Source: Chitinophagaceae bacterium
GTDB lineage: Bacteria; Bacteroidota; Bacteroidia; Chitinophagales; UBA10324
Assembly (NCBI GenBank): GCA_016717285.1
Contig: JADKFU010000005.1
Location: 2,317,095-2,381,094 of the forward strand
DNA length: 64,000 nucleotides
Direction: 5' to 3'
The first letter of the stretch is position 1. Each line of letters opens with the position of its first letter. Under the pieces are notes generated by a model. It was given only the letters and a program-made list of their open reading frames with translations, was not told the origin of the DNA and searched no databases. Made by a program: the position numbers and the translations under genes. Shown piece after piece: positions 8,959-18,370 of the stretch.

Positions 8959-11832
8959 ATGAAGACAAAGTTCTTATTCCTCCTCTTATTACAGGTTCCG
9001 TTTTGGGAGTACCTATCCGCACAAAATCCTTCCCTGGTGGTAGATATCAATACAGATCCGCTGTCGCTGATCATCTATGAATCAGGATTGCTTGTCTATA
9101 ACGATCGCCTCTATTTTTCAGCAGTCGACAATGCAGGGCCTTATCTATGTAGCACTGACGGAACTATGGCCGGAACAACGAGAGACCTGAAACCGGGAAT
9201 CAATTATTCAGCAGACGGCCCGCTTAATTCCAGGTGTACAGTCTCGGATGGTTTTCTTTACTACTGCGCAGGGGCAACCGATGTGGGTGCCAATCAACTA
9301 TGGAAAACAGACGGAACACCCGGTGGCAGTCAGTTGCTCGGTGGATTAAATTGTAATAACCTGATTGACCTCTCCGGTATTATCTATTTTTCAGCCACCG
9401 ATGCAGCACATGGAAATGAAATATGGAGGACCGATGGTACACCAGCAGGAACCTACCTCTTTAAAGATATCGTTGCAGGTGCAAACAGTTCTGATCCGTT
9501 ATCCCCCGCAGCTATTCTTGGCAATAAAATTATTTTTAACGCTGATTACGGTCTATTATACGTGACAGATGGAACAACGGCAGGCACATTCCCCCTGCAA
9601 CAGAATTCGGATCAGGAAGGATATCTTTTTTACGACTGTATGGTGAATTTTCAGGGTGCTGTCTATTTTATTATTCGCGATGATTTAAGTAATGCGAGCC
9701 TTTGGAAAACGGATGGAACGGTTTCAGGAACCGTATTGGTAAAGGGCATTGAAACCTCACTCACTTTTTATGGAGATGTAGCGGACCTGGTAGTTGCCGG
9801 TAACCAATTATTTTTTATGGCAGAAACAGAAGATTTTGGTAAGGAACTTTGGGTAAGCGATGGTACATCGGAGGGAACTAAAATGGTTGCAGACATCCGG
9901 CCCGGAACTGAAGATGGACTCTGGGATGGTTCCTATGGCTTATATCCCATTAACGACAAAGTTTATTTCGGAGCGAACGATGGAATGAAAGGAAATGAAC
10001 CCTGGTGCAGCGATGGAACCGCTGCAGGCACGCAGCGGATTACAGACCTGAAACCAAACGGCGGCAGTTCTGATCCATTCAGCTTTGTTGCTTTGGGTGA
10101 CAAAATTTTGTTCTCTGCGCGTATGGGAGGATTAGATAATGATTTATTTATTACAGATGGAACGGCAGCAGGCACTTCTTTTCTTTCTGAAACACCATTT
10201 CCAAGCACACTCTATTTTATCGCATCTTTTGGTGGGAAGATATACTACATCAATGATCTCGTTTATCAGCGCGCTGAATTGTGGGTTACTGATGGTACCG
10301 TTACAGGCACGCAGCAGTTTGAAATTCCCATTGCACAAAATGCGTCTTCGATGCCTGCTGCAATGGTAAGCCTTGGCCCTTCGAAATATATTTTTTCCAT
10401 TTGGGATGATGATTCATTAAGTCAAATGTGGTTCACAGATGGCACTACGGCTGGCAGTGAAAAGATTTTTACAAATGCCAAGAAGGATGAGATTTTAATC
10501 GCACCGGAAGCATTAAACGGAACTGCATTTTTTGTGAGCCTGGATAGTGCCTATTTTCCTGAACTATGGAAAACTGACGGAACCGTACAGGGTACTGTAA
10601 AGGTGAAAAATATGGAACCTTATTTCGACGGTGGAACAGTGATCCTTAATAATCTATTGTACTTTATTGGAAATGATTTAACCTCACAATATCACCAACT
10701 ATGGCGTACAGATGGTACTGAAGCAGGAACCTATCCCGTAAGTGAGCTTGATTATTCCGCAGCAGATAACCTTGTTCTTTATTACAATCACCTGTTCTTT
10801 TCTGCCGGAACAGATAGCTATGGCTTTGAGCTTTGGACCAGCGATGGTACTGCGGCGGGAACAATGATGTTTAAAGACATTAAGGAGGGAACTGGTAGTG
10901 CGTATCCTGATAATATTGCTTCCGCCAATGGGAAGCTCTACTTCGCTGCGGAGACAAACGATGTGGGCCTTGAACCATGGATCTCTGACGGCACTCCGGA
11001 CGGAACTGTGCTCCTGAAAGATGCACTGGCTGGAATCAATGATTCAGATCCCGGTAAATTTACTGCCATCGGTGATTTCGTTTATTTCTCTGCAGCCGAT
11101 GTTTTATACACAAAACAGCTATGGAAAACGGATGGCACCAATACCACGATAATCCTGGATGGGATTGATGGATATGATGGTTATAGTCTTTCAGAATTTA
11201 CCGAATATAATGGCCGTCTTTATTTTGTCATTGGTCACAGTATGCTCGCTACGCTCAATGACGCAGAAACAAAAACGGAGAGTGTCTACGAGATGGCGGG
11301 AGAAATCAGTAACCTCCACGAGGTAAACAATGAGCTGTATTTTACAGTGATGAATACAGATAATTTTTTTCCTGTTGGTCATCTTTGGCAAAGCAATGGA
11401 ACAACTTCCGGAACATATCAGCTTGACTTCTTTCCTGCTGTTGTAAGCGAATTGTCAACAGAGGTGTCCGGTCAGATTCTCTTAACGGATGGAAACCTTA
11501 TGTTTCTGGGCTTGAATGATGAAGCTACAGGCACTGAGCTTTGGAAATACGAAGCTGCAGGCAACACGGGAATCCAAAATCATGTATCCAATTCCTCTTT
11601 GCTTAACGTTTTTCCAAACCCGTCTTCATCGGGAGTTTTTCAATTCAATGTCCCGGAGTTAAAGAATCCTGCGCTATTGGAGTTGAGTGACATCTCAGGC
11701 AGAAAAGTTTATGAAGAGAAAATCGGGAATGGAAGCGGTGCAATTGATATCTCTGGATTTTCGAAAGGACTTTATGTTCTTACTATCAGCAACCAGGAAC
11801 TGCGGAGTGTTTCAAAGTTAATTTATGAGTGA
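8959..11832 (+). CDS. Secreted ELWxxDGT-repeat protein with T9SS sorting domain
   Basis: A 957-residue exported protein. A signal peptide covers about 1-21 (ends YLSAQ). The body is a series of beta-propeller-like blades carrying the ELWxxDGT...GT motif, with about 16 copies (LWKTDGTPGGS, IWRTDGTPAGT, LWVSDGTSEGT, PWCSDGTAAGT, LWTSDGTAAGT and others) spaced about 45-65 residues apart. The C-terminal 75 residues are a T9SS type A sorting domain (NVFPNPSSSGVF). The family is widespread in Bacteroidota surface proteomes; no catalytic activity is known to me, and binding or display is the usual guess. It is flanked by repeat A upstream and repeat B directly after the stop. Confidence 0.88.
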   Translation: MKTKFLFLLLLQVPFWEYLSAQNPSLVVDINTDPLSLIIYESGLLVYNDRLYFSAVDNAGPYLCSTDGTMAGTTRDLKPGINYSADGPLNSRCTVSDGFLYYCAGATDVGANQLWKTDGTPGGSQLLGGLNCNNLIDLSGIIYFSATDAAHGNEIWRTDGTPAGTYLFKDIVAGANSSDPLSPAAILGNKIIFNADYGLLYVTDGTTAGTFPLQQNSDQEGYLFYDCMVNFQGAVYFIIRDDLSNASLWKTDGTVSGTVLVKGIETSLTFYGDVADLVVAGNQLFFMAETEDFGKELWVSDGTSEGTKMVADIRPGTEDGLWDGSYGLYPINDKVYFGANDGMKGNEPWCSDGTAAGTQRITDLKPNGGSSDPFSFVALGDKILFSARMGGLDNDLFITDGTAAGTSFLSETPFPSTLYFIASFGGKIYYINDLVYQRAELWVTDGTVTGTQQFEIPIAQNASSMPAAMVSLGPSKYIFSIWDDDSLSQMWFTDGTTAGSEKIFTNAKKDEILIAPEALNGTAFFVSLDSAYFPELWKTDGTVQGTVKVKNMEPYFDGGTVILNNLLYFIGNDLTSQYHQLWRTDGTEAGTYPVSELDYSAADNLVLYYNHLFFSAGTDSYGFELWTSDGTAAGTMMFKDIKEGTGSAYPDNIASANGKLYFAAETNDVGLEPWISDGTPDGTVLLKDALAGINDSDPGKFTAIGDFVYFSAADVLYTKQLWKTDGTNTTIILDGIDGYDGYSLSEFTEYNGRLYFVIGHSMLATLNDAETKTESVYEMAGEISNLHEVNNELYFTVMNTDNFFPVGHLWQSNGTTSGTYQLDFFPAVVSELSTEVSGQILLTDGNLMFLGLNDEATGTELWKYEAAGNTGIQNHVSNSSLLNVFPNPSSSGVFQFNVPELKNPALLELSDISGRKVYEEKIGNGSGAIDISGFSKGLYVLTISNQELRSVSKLIYE

Positions 11833-11840
11833 GGTTCTGC

Positions 11841-11974
11841 CCCCGTTGGCGCGGATTTGTAATCCATGTCTGCTGAGTTTAGGGATTTTTAATCCCTCAT
11901 TGCCCTCATCGGTGGCGAATAACATTTTGCGGGATTTCGCTTGCCTCCCGAATATCGATTAACGATTTTTGATT
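11841..11974 (+). repeat. Repeat B, copy 1
   Basis: A 134-bp element about 90 percent identical by eye to 16034-16168. It contains two perfect palindromes: GGATTTGTAATCC (5-bp stem) and GGGATTTTTAATCCC (6-bp stem), followed by a conserved segment with CATCGGTGGCGAA and CATTTTGCGGGATTTCGC. It begins 8 bp after the stop of the preceding gene. The palindromes suggest a REP-like non-autonomous element that may also stop transcription; no transposase is in the window. Confidence 0.85.
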
Positions 11975-12057
11975 TGACACGGCGGCGGTGTAAAATTTAA
12001 ATCAGTAACTTTCGGAGAAGGAAATTTGCAACCGGTAGATTAATACTAATATCAAAC

Positions 12058-13859
12058 ATGAAAAACTTTATCCCCGAATCTATTTTCAGCAATACGATTT
12101 TGAATTTACTGGGTGCAATACTGCTTTGCAATTTCACCTCCGCACAATCGGTTACACAGGTTGCAGACATTAACCCCAATGGAGCATCCTATTTTTCTTC
12201 CGTAAGTAAGCTCAATGACCACCTGTATATTTTTGGAGCTGATGACGGTACTCATGGCCGTGAACCCTGGATCAGCGACTTAACGGAAGCCGGTACTTAT
12301 CTCTTGAAAGATGTTGATCCGGGAAGTGGAAATGGATGGACAGGTGGAGAGTACAGTGTAGTGGCCGTTGCCAATAATAAATGGGTGCTTGTTTTACAGG
12401 ATCCCATAAATGGATATGAATTAAATGTAACGGATGGAACTGAAGCAGGTACAACTTTAATAAAGGACATCATACCCGGGTATGCTTCACCTTTAATTCA
12501 ACTACTTACTCCTGGCATCAATGGAAAAGCTTTTTTTCTTGGCAAGAGTGATATCAACAACATTTACATGGATTTTTGGGTGACTGATGGCACCTTCAGT
12601 GGAACCATACCGCTGGTGCAGCATGCAAATACCTATTTATCCTATTACAGCATCTGGAATGGTATTTTTTATGGCTATATGGAAATGAATGGTGTCAATA
12701 ACGTGGTGAGAAGTGATGGAACTGTGGCTGGAACGTATTCCCTGATCCCTTCACCTGCTTCAGGGGGTTATAATCTTACTCTTTTCAATGACCTGTTGTT
12801 TTTCGTCGCAACCGATCCTGATCATGGGTCTGAATTATGGAGATCAGATGGAACCGTTGCTGGAACTTACATGATAAAGGATATTTCGCCCGGTGTGACA
12901 AATAGCTTATTTGGTTCAGGCTTTACAAAATTCAACGACAAACTGCTATTCGCTGCTAATAACAAATGGTACTCAACGGATGGTTCTGCTTCAGGTACCA
13001 TGGAAATACCGATCTGGAATCCCAATACTGCCATGTTCACAGCGATGCTAGGTGTTGCTGAAAACTATTTCCTCGTCAGGAAAACAGGAACTTTAGATAC
13101 CATCGAAGTTTGGGCATCAGACGGTACATTATCAGGGGGAACACTACTCCAAAAATATGCAGATCCATCATCGCCCGGAAATGTAGACTGCATTTTCTGG
13201 GGAAGTGTCAATAATCATTCAGTCTATGAAATCGAAGAAGACGAAACCGCCTACGGACCGCTAAGACACAGCTTATGGAAAACCGATGGCACGGCAGCAG
13301 GCACCGATACCCTGATCTCCTATGATTGGTGCAACGACTGTGAAAGATTTTATGACCATATGGTCACTTGCGATGCCATCTATTTTACACAAAAGGAAAG
13401 TGCCAACAGTGCTGATATGTGGTATACAGACGGAATTACGATGACAGGAATTGATCTCATCCCAAATAAACTTTTTCGCCCGTATTTAGAGTTCCAGGAT
13501 GACAGTCTCGTATTGATTGGATTAAGTGATGAACCGGATGATGCGAACAACGAGCCCTGGATGTTCAGCACCAATTGTATACTGCCTACCGGAACTAAAG
13601 AAAACGATGCCTTACCAGATATTCAGATTTTTCCCAATCCTGCCCATGAGTATCTCTATGTAAAATTGAGCAAGATATACTCATTTAAAAATGTTCGAAT
13701 TGAATTAATAGATACGTATGGAAAAAGGTGTTGTCAGAAAACAGAAGCACTACCAATCAAAACCTGGAGCTCCTACTGCATAATATTCCACCAGGATTTT
13801 ATCTCTTACATATTTATTCAGCTGGACAACGCATTGCAGGAAAAGTGGTAATCGAATAA
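12058..13859 (+). CDS. Secreted ELWxxDGT-repeat protein, C-terminus frameshifted
   Basis: About 600 residues. The N-terminal signal peptide ends near SAQ (about 30). About nine ELWxxDGT-type blades follow (LNVTDGTEAGT, FWVTDGTFSGT, LWRSDGTVAGT, LWKTDGTAAGT). A T9SS type A domain starts QIFPNPAHEYLYVKLSK, but after EALPIK the original frame degenerates and stops at 13851. Adding one A to the A-run at 13759-13762 restores a perfect ending, NLELLLHNIPPGFYLLHIY then SAGQRIAGKVVIE, with a stop at 13857-13859. As sequenced, the protein would lack a working sorting signal. Either a sequence error or a real loss of T9SS export. It is a paralogue of the gene at 8959. Confidence 0.8.
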
Positions 13860-14037
13860 TACGATGGAATAGAATTTTTCCGCAACGTTTAATAAGTACC
13901 CTCACTCGCCCGTTTGCAGGCAAGCATTGAAAAATGATACGAAGACACAAAGTCACGAAGCAATCATTGATCTCCTATCCGGAGATTGTTCCCCTGTTTG
14001 GCGCAAGGTACTGTCTTCATTTCCAAATTAGTTTCGA
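13860..14037. other. Intergenic stretch before repeat A copy 2
   Basis: No gene seen. Together with repeat A it makes a 370-bp gene-free gap between two frameshifted secreted-protein genes. Confidence 0.5.
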
Positions 14038-14113
14038 ATGACTACAACAACGCTAGTGTCTTTAATTAGTTTGTTTGAAGTCATCCGATGACTTCTGATT
14101 TAATGTTATGCAA
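14038..14113 (+). repeat. Repeat A, copy 2
   Basis: Second copy of the 76-bp element. Here the palindrome GAAGTCATCCGATGACTTC (14077-14095) is perfect, with an 8-bp stem and CCG loop. The spacing to the next start codon (120 bp) is similar to that of copy 1. Confidence 0.8.
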
Positions 14114-14232
14114 CATTCACAGATGCTCCAAAGAAAAAAATGAATGTTAGTCTCCGTTAAGTTTTTGTTTAATCCCTTTTGCTCAATTATTCCTATAATT
14201 TTTTTGTTATAAATTTGGAAAAACGTATACCT

Positions 14233-15794
14233 ATGAGATGCTCTCCGCTCTTTAAAAAGAATTTGTTCCCGTTATTTGCTTACTCCCTGGTTTTTATTTC
14301 CTGTTCTTTCCTTACTACTCCATCTTTCTCTCAGGCAGTATCTGCCGAATGGCAGTATGAATATTCGTATGCCGCGAGTCCACATGGAGGCTTTGTGGAT
14401 TCGAATGATGTTTATCATGTGTTGGTACAGAAGGTATTTGGCAATGCATCTGCGCACTTGCTGGCAATAGATAGCTCAGGTAACCTGGTTGGGGATGAAA
14501 CTATAGCCGGTAATCCATTAACTTCCATTTACCTTGATAAAAAAATTAAACAGCTATTTCCTGTCCCCTTTGGTGAATAAAATCTATTCCTTCGATGCGA
14601 ACGGCAGTGAAAGGTGGCATGTGACGCTCCCCTTCAGCAGCTATAACATGGTGGTAGACGATGCAGGAAGCTCCTATGTTGTTGCTTCCTATTTTAATGA
14701 TGGGTCCCACAAGCACATTGCCGCTATGAAAATAGATTCATCAGGCAATTTATTATGGACAGCGTATCCGGTCCCGGGCAATATCAGCGAGGAAGAATGC
14801 CATGCTATGCTTCCGGACAACCAGGGTGGTCTTTATATCACAGGCGATATACAGCATGACGGTCAGAATAACATTTTCTATACCTTAAAAATAAACAGCG
14901 ATGGAAGCATTGGCTGGACTCATGGAAGCGGGTTATGATAGTTATATATCTATAGCGATGGCCATTGCTGCAGACGATTTTAACAACACTTATATTACAG
15001 GTTATGCTCGTGGCTCTAACAAAGACAAATCCGTAACCATTAAATTTTCTTCTGCAGGTGTTGTACAGTGGACCAGGATCGATAGCGCAGATTATATGCT
15101 TCCATATGATATAGCACTTGATGCAGGCAACAACGTTATCGTATTTGGAGAAAGGGATCTTACCATGTTCGTTACCAAATATGATAATTCAGGCATCGAA
15201 CTTTGGAGCACCGACTTCACTGCATTGAGCGGCATAGATGTATGGCCCCTCAGTATGGCTATTGATCAATTTGATAATATCCTAATGCTGGGCGCTTCTG
15301 AAACAGGAGATTATTGGGAAAATTACAACTATACAACCGTCAAATATTCTCCTTCCGGTGTGTTGCAGTGGTATGCAGATTATGATAACTCCTATGATAC
15401 CAATTCGGAAGACAAACTACAGTTGGCAGGTTTTGACAGTTATGGAAATGTGATTGTTACAGGTTACACCGAGGACGATGCCAGTCTGGATTTCTTTAAG
15501 GTCGATGTTTTCAAATACGAAAAGGGTGCAGTGGTCACAGGTATTGAAAATCCTCCATCCTATACAAGTGTATTTCCCAATCCTTTTCATCAAACATTCC
15601 AGCTTGAATTACAGGGCAATGAAGAATATTTAACCCTGGAACTCTACAATGCGCTTGGTGAAATGGTATTGCATAAAGAGATATCCGGCAGGCAGGCAAT
15701 GATAAATACCGGCATTACTTCACCGGGAATGTACCTGGCCATTCTTAAAAAAGATTCGAAGATCATCAGCAAATTCAAAATGGTCGCTGATTAA
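14233..15794 (+). pseudogene. Secreted beta-propeller protein with T9SS domain, two frameshifts
   Basis: The gene is readable only by joining three frames. The start at 14233 gives a signal peptide (MRCSPLFKKNLFPLFAYSLV, cleavage near SFSQ). The first frame ends at 14580; the next takes over within the A7 run at 14539-14545 or the CCCC run at 14564-14567; the third takes over at GGG 14930-14932, and runs to 15794. Each break is one extra base. The joined protein, about 520 residues, has repeated beta-propeller motifs (YTLKINSDGSIGWT, VTIKFSSAGVVQW, FVTKYDNSGIELW, TTVKYSPSGVLQW) as in SBBP-type propellers, then a T9SS type A domain (SVFPNPFHQTFQLEL). It is either a pseudogene or a sequence with two indel errors. 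Confidence 0.75.
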
Positions 15795-16033
15795 TTTTTC
15801 TGCTGTGGTGTTATTTGGAATGAATGCCACATAAAGTTCTCATTTAGCGCAAGCGTCAGTGACTATTACAGAACGGTTCGAAATTATTTCAATTCGTTAA
15901 GCTTCTTGTATTTGTTCGGATAAACCATATGGAGAAGAAAAACCCTTTTAATCATGCTCGCGCAAATAATGTCATTAAGCTAAGGAACTTTCAATGCCGG
16001 AGGCATTTCACATTTATAGAAAAAGGAACACTC
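15795..16033. other. Gene-free gap before repeat B copy 2
   Basis: No gene, hairpin or repeat recognised. With repeat B and the terminator it forms the 440-bp convergent region between the plus-strand block and the DUF4331 genes. Confidence 0.5.
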
Positions 16034-16168
16034 CCCCGTTGGCTCTGATTTGTAATCCGTGTCTACTGAGTTTAGGGATTTTTAATCCCTCATTGCCCTC
16101 ATCGGTGGCGAAGAACATTTTGCGGGATTTCGCTTGCCTCACGAATACAGATTAACGATTGCTGATAT
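16034..16168 (+). repeat. Repeat B, copy 2
   Basis: Second copy of the 134-bp element, with both palindromes conserved (GATTTGTAATC and GGGATTTTTAATCCC). It ends 2 bp before the U-tract of the DUF4331 terminator, which marks the right edge of the plus-strand block. Confidence 0.85.
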
Positions 16169-16170
16169 AG

Positions 16171-16213
16171 AAAAATAAAAAAAACCGGATGGCTGAGTGA
16201 TCAGCACATCCGG
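16171..16213 (-). terminator. Intrinsic terminator of the DUF4331 pair
   Basis: On the minus strand, CCGGATGTGCTGA, a GATCACTC-region loop and TCAGCCATCCGG form a stem of about 12 bp with a mismatch, followed directly by a T-rich tract of 14 nt (plus-strand A-run 16171-16184). It sits 24 bp after the stop of the downstream DUF4331 gene. Confidence 0.85.
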
Positions 16214-16237
16214 CTCTCTATTAAACGCCACGTTTAA

Positions 16238-18337
16238 TTATTTTACATGATTGATTTTCATGGTCGCTGTTACTATTCCATTGTAAGCTACTGTTGCAAT
16301 GTAAACACCTGTTGCAAGATTTGCAGGAGCATTCCAACTCACTACATAACTACCAACTTTCTTCGGTTGATCCTCTACGGTTGCAATGAATTTACCGGTA
16401 AGATCAACGACGCGGATCGTAACTCTTGAATCTGCAGTCAGATGATATTTGAAGTTGGTTACATCTGTAAACGGATTCGGATAATTCTGCACCGCTACTA
16501 TTTCAGGTGCTCCGATATCCAAACCTCCTGCTCTCATGCCCGACATGTAAATGCCTGCCGGTCCGCTGCATTTGCCATAACCACTCCAGGGCACTTGCAC
16601 ATAAGGAAATGCTGCACGGAAAGCAGTATCATTTGCTTCAATACCGGTGGTATAACCAAGCACATCCAACAGATCAGTTGTAACCGGACTTTGTCCGATG
16701 CCAATGGTATGATCATCGTACCACAACCCGATCGCTGCAAGTGCAACACCACCCACCGCTTGTAATTCAATGCGTGTTACATCATCTTCCAGTCTTCTTC
16801 CATTCGGAAATCCATCCATGTTTGGAATAAACTGCAATGCAGTAGTTGTATTGTAAGCCGGATCAGTTAAGCCAAGCACTGCTGCCTGAATCAAACCTTC
16901 TGAGCTGAATTTAGGATCATTGCGAGGTGTTGGCGGAACGGCCATGTTCAGACGAAGCATATCACCAAACGTTGGCAGAAAATTATTCACGAAAGGTTTT
17001 CCGGGAGCAAGTGGATTACCATCCGGTTTTCCAACCGCAAGCTGATAAGGTGCAAGATTCGGAACACCTGTGTAAAATATCGGCAACAGATCAACTGATC
17101 TTGGCTGGCTTTTGCGAAGCAGGTAACCGCCAAAAATATTCGGGTCAAGCGCTGTTCCAATGGTCGCTGGATTTCCATAAATCGCAAACAGACCATCAGC
17201 ACCATTGGTAAAGTCAACATTACCCAATACTGTTTGTGATGCCTTTTGTATGCGCAATGGAGCTAATCCCGGAACCGCGCCACCAAAAAGGTCATCATCC
17301 ATGTAAAGACCTAATTCAGGATTACAGAAATAGGGTTCGAATGATGCATCATTGTATGGTGTAGTTGAATTCCAATAATCCTTATCACCAATCGGAATCA
17401 CTGCTTCATTGGTAAGCGGCATTCCCAAACGGGACACCTGCACCAACGGTGATTGACCTGATACCACCACTGTGGTGCCATTTGATTTCAGCGTAGTCAC
17501 TTTTTTACGACTGGCTGACGCCCACACACCAATTACATAATCTCCATCCAGGATATTCGCTGCCTGCTGAACATTCTTACCATCTTTTTGCAAAGTTGCA
17601 ATCGGAATTTTCATCGCGATCACATGCACATTGTGACAAGCTACTGCATCCACAGGAGCATTAACTCCTGTTCCACCAGCGCGTGTCTGACCAAGATCAA
17701 ACACACCACCAAGATCAACAAAGAAAGGATCATCGGCAGGACCGCAGTAAACAATTTCACCACCCGGACCTGAAGCTTGTGTAACAGCAGAAGTATACAA
17801 TGCTTCATAGGTGCTTCCTAAACCAAGAGTAGGATCTTCAATAGAACGCGGGCCAATATTCGGAGGTGGTACAACGCCGTTGGATACTATTCCTTTGGAA
17901 ATACCATTCTCCGTTTTCCAGCATGAATACGTGGTCTTCAGGTTTTGTGCACCCAAACGGATGTTAAAGAACGTTGAAGGATCTTCATTCTCCTTCCTGA
18001 AACGGAATTGGTACTTGATATCATCACCTGCAGTAGCTGCATCATTCTTGATGTGAATTTCATACGAAACATCTGTTCCGAATGAATAGTAATTAGGACC
18101 GCCCTGTGGTAATTCAAGAGGAACATATCCTGCGATGATCGTGATGTAATTCGGATCATCAGGACTTCTGAATGCATACAGGTCAGTATTATCTGCCAAT
18201 GGATCATTGGCAATCATGGGTGCTTCGCGGTGGCTGGATGCTTCAAGGTCTGTATGCTTCGAAGAGAAATACAGTAAAGCCCCAATGACACCTGCCACAA
18301 GCACCACTTTCGCTGAAATTTTTATAATTGATTTCAT
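16238..18337 (-). CDS. DUF4331 protein with T9SS sorting domain
   Basis: A 699-residue exported protein: N-terminal membrane/signal segment at about 8-25 (VVLVAGVIGALLYFSS), then the DUF4331 domain (about 35-600) opening with the hallmark SSHREAP and DPLADNTDLYAFRSPDDP. The C-terminal 75 residues are a T9SS type A domain (VQNYPNPFTDVTNF ... GVYIATVAYNG), so it should be surface-exposed or released. The function of DUF4331 is not known. It lies 33 bp downstream of a very similar DUF4331 gene and ends in a strong terminator. Compared with its partner, it has gained or kept the sorting domain. Confidence 0.9.
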   Translation of the reverse strand: MKSIIKISAKVVLVAGVIGALLYFSSKHTDLEASSHREAPMIANDPLADNTDLYAFRSPDDPNYITIIAGYVPLELPQGGPNYYSFGTDVSYEIHIKNDAATAGDDIKYQFRFRKENEDPSTFFNIRLGAQNLKTTYSCWKTENGISKGIVSNGVVPPPNIGPRSIEDPTLGLGSTYEALYTSAVTQASGPGGEIVYCGPADDPFFVDLGGVFDLGQTRAGGTGVNAPVDAVACHNVHVIAMKIPIATLQKDGKNVQQAANILDGDYVIGVWASASRKKVTTLKSNGTTVVVSGQSPLVQVSRLGMPLTNEAVIPIGDKDYWNSTTPYNDASFEPYFCNPELGLYMDDDLFGGAVPGLAPLRIQKASQTVLGNVDFTNGADGLFAIYGNPATIGTALDPNIFGGYLLRKSQPRSVDLLPIFYTGVPNLAPYQLAVGKPDGNPLAPGKPFVNNFLPTFGDMLRLNMAVPPTPRNDPKFSSEGLIQAAVLGLTDPAYNTTTALQFIPNMDGFPNGRRLEDDVTRIELQAVGGVALAAIGLWYDDHTIGIGQSPVTTDLLDVLGYTTGIEANDTAFRAAFPYVQVPWSGYGKCSGPAGIYMSGMRAGGLDIGAPEIVAVQNYPNPFTDVTNFKYHLTADSRVTIRVVDLTGKFIATVEDQPKKVGSYVVSWNAPANLATGVYIATVAYNGIVTATMKINHVK

Positions 18338-18370
18338 GTGTTATTATTTAGTTGTGGTTGACAAAAGTGA

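Noticed and set aside
14210..14217. TAAATTTG as a Bacteroidota -7 promoter element for the propeller gene
   Set aside because: No TTTG lies at the right distance (about 19-21 nt upstream), and the start codon would follow almost at once.
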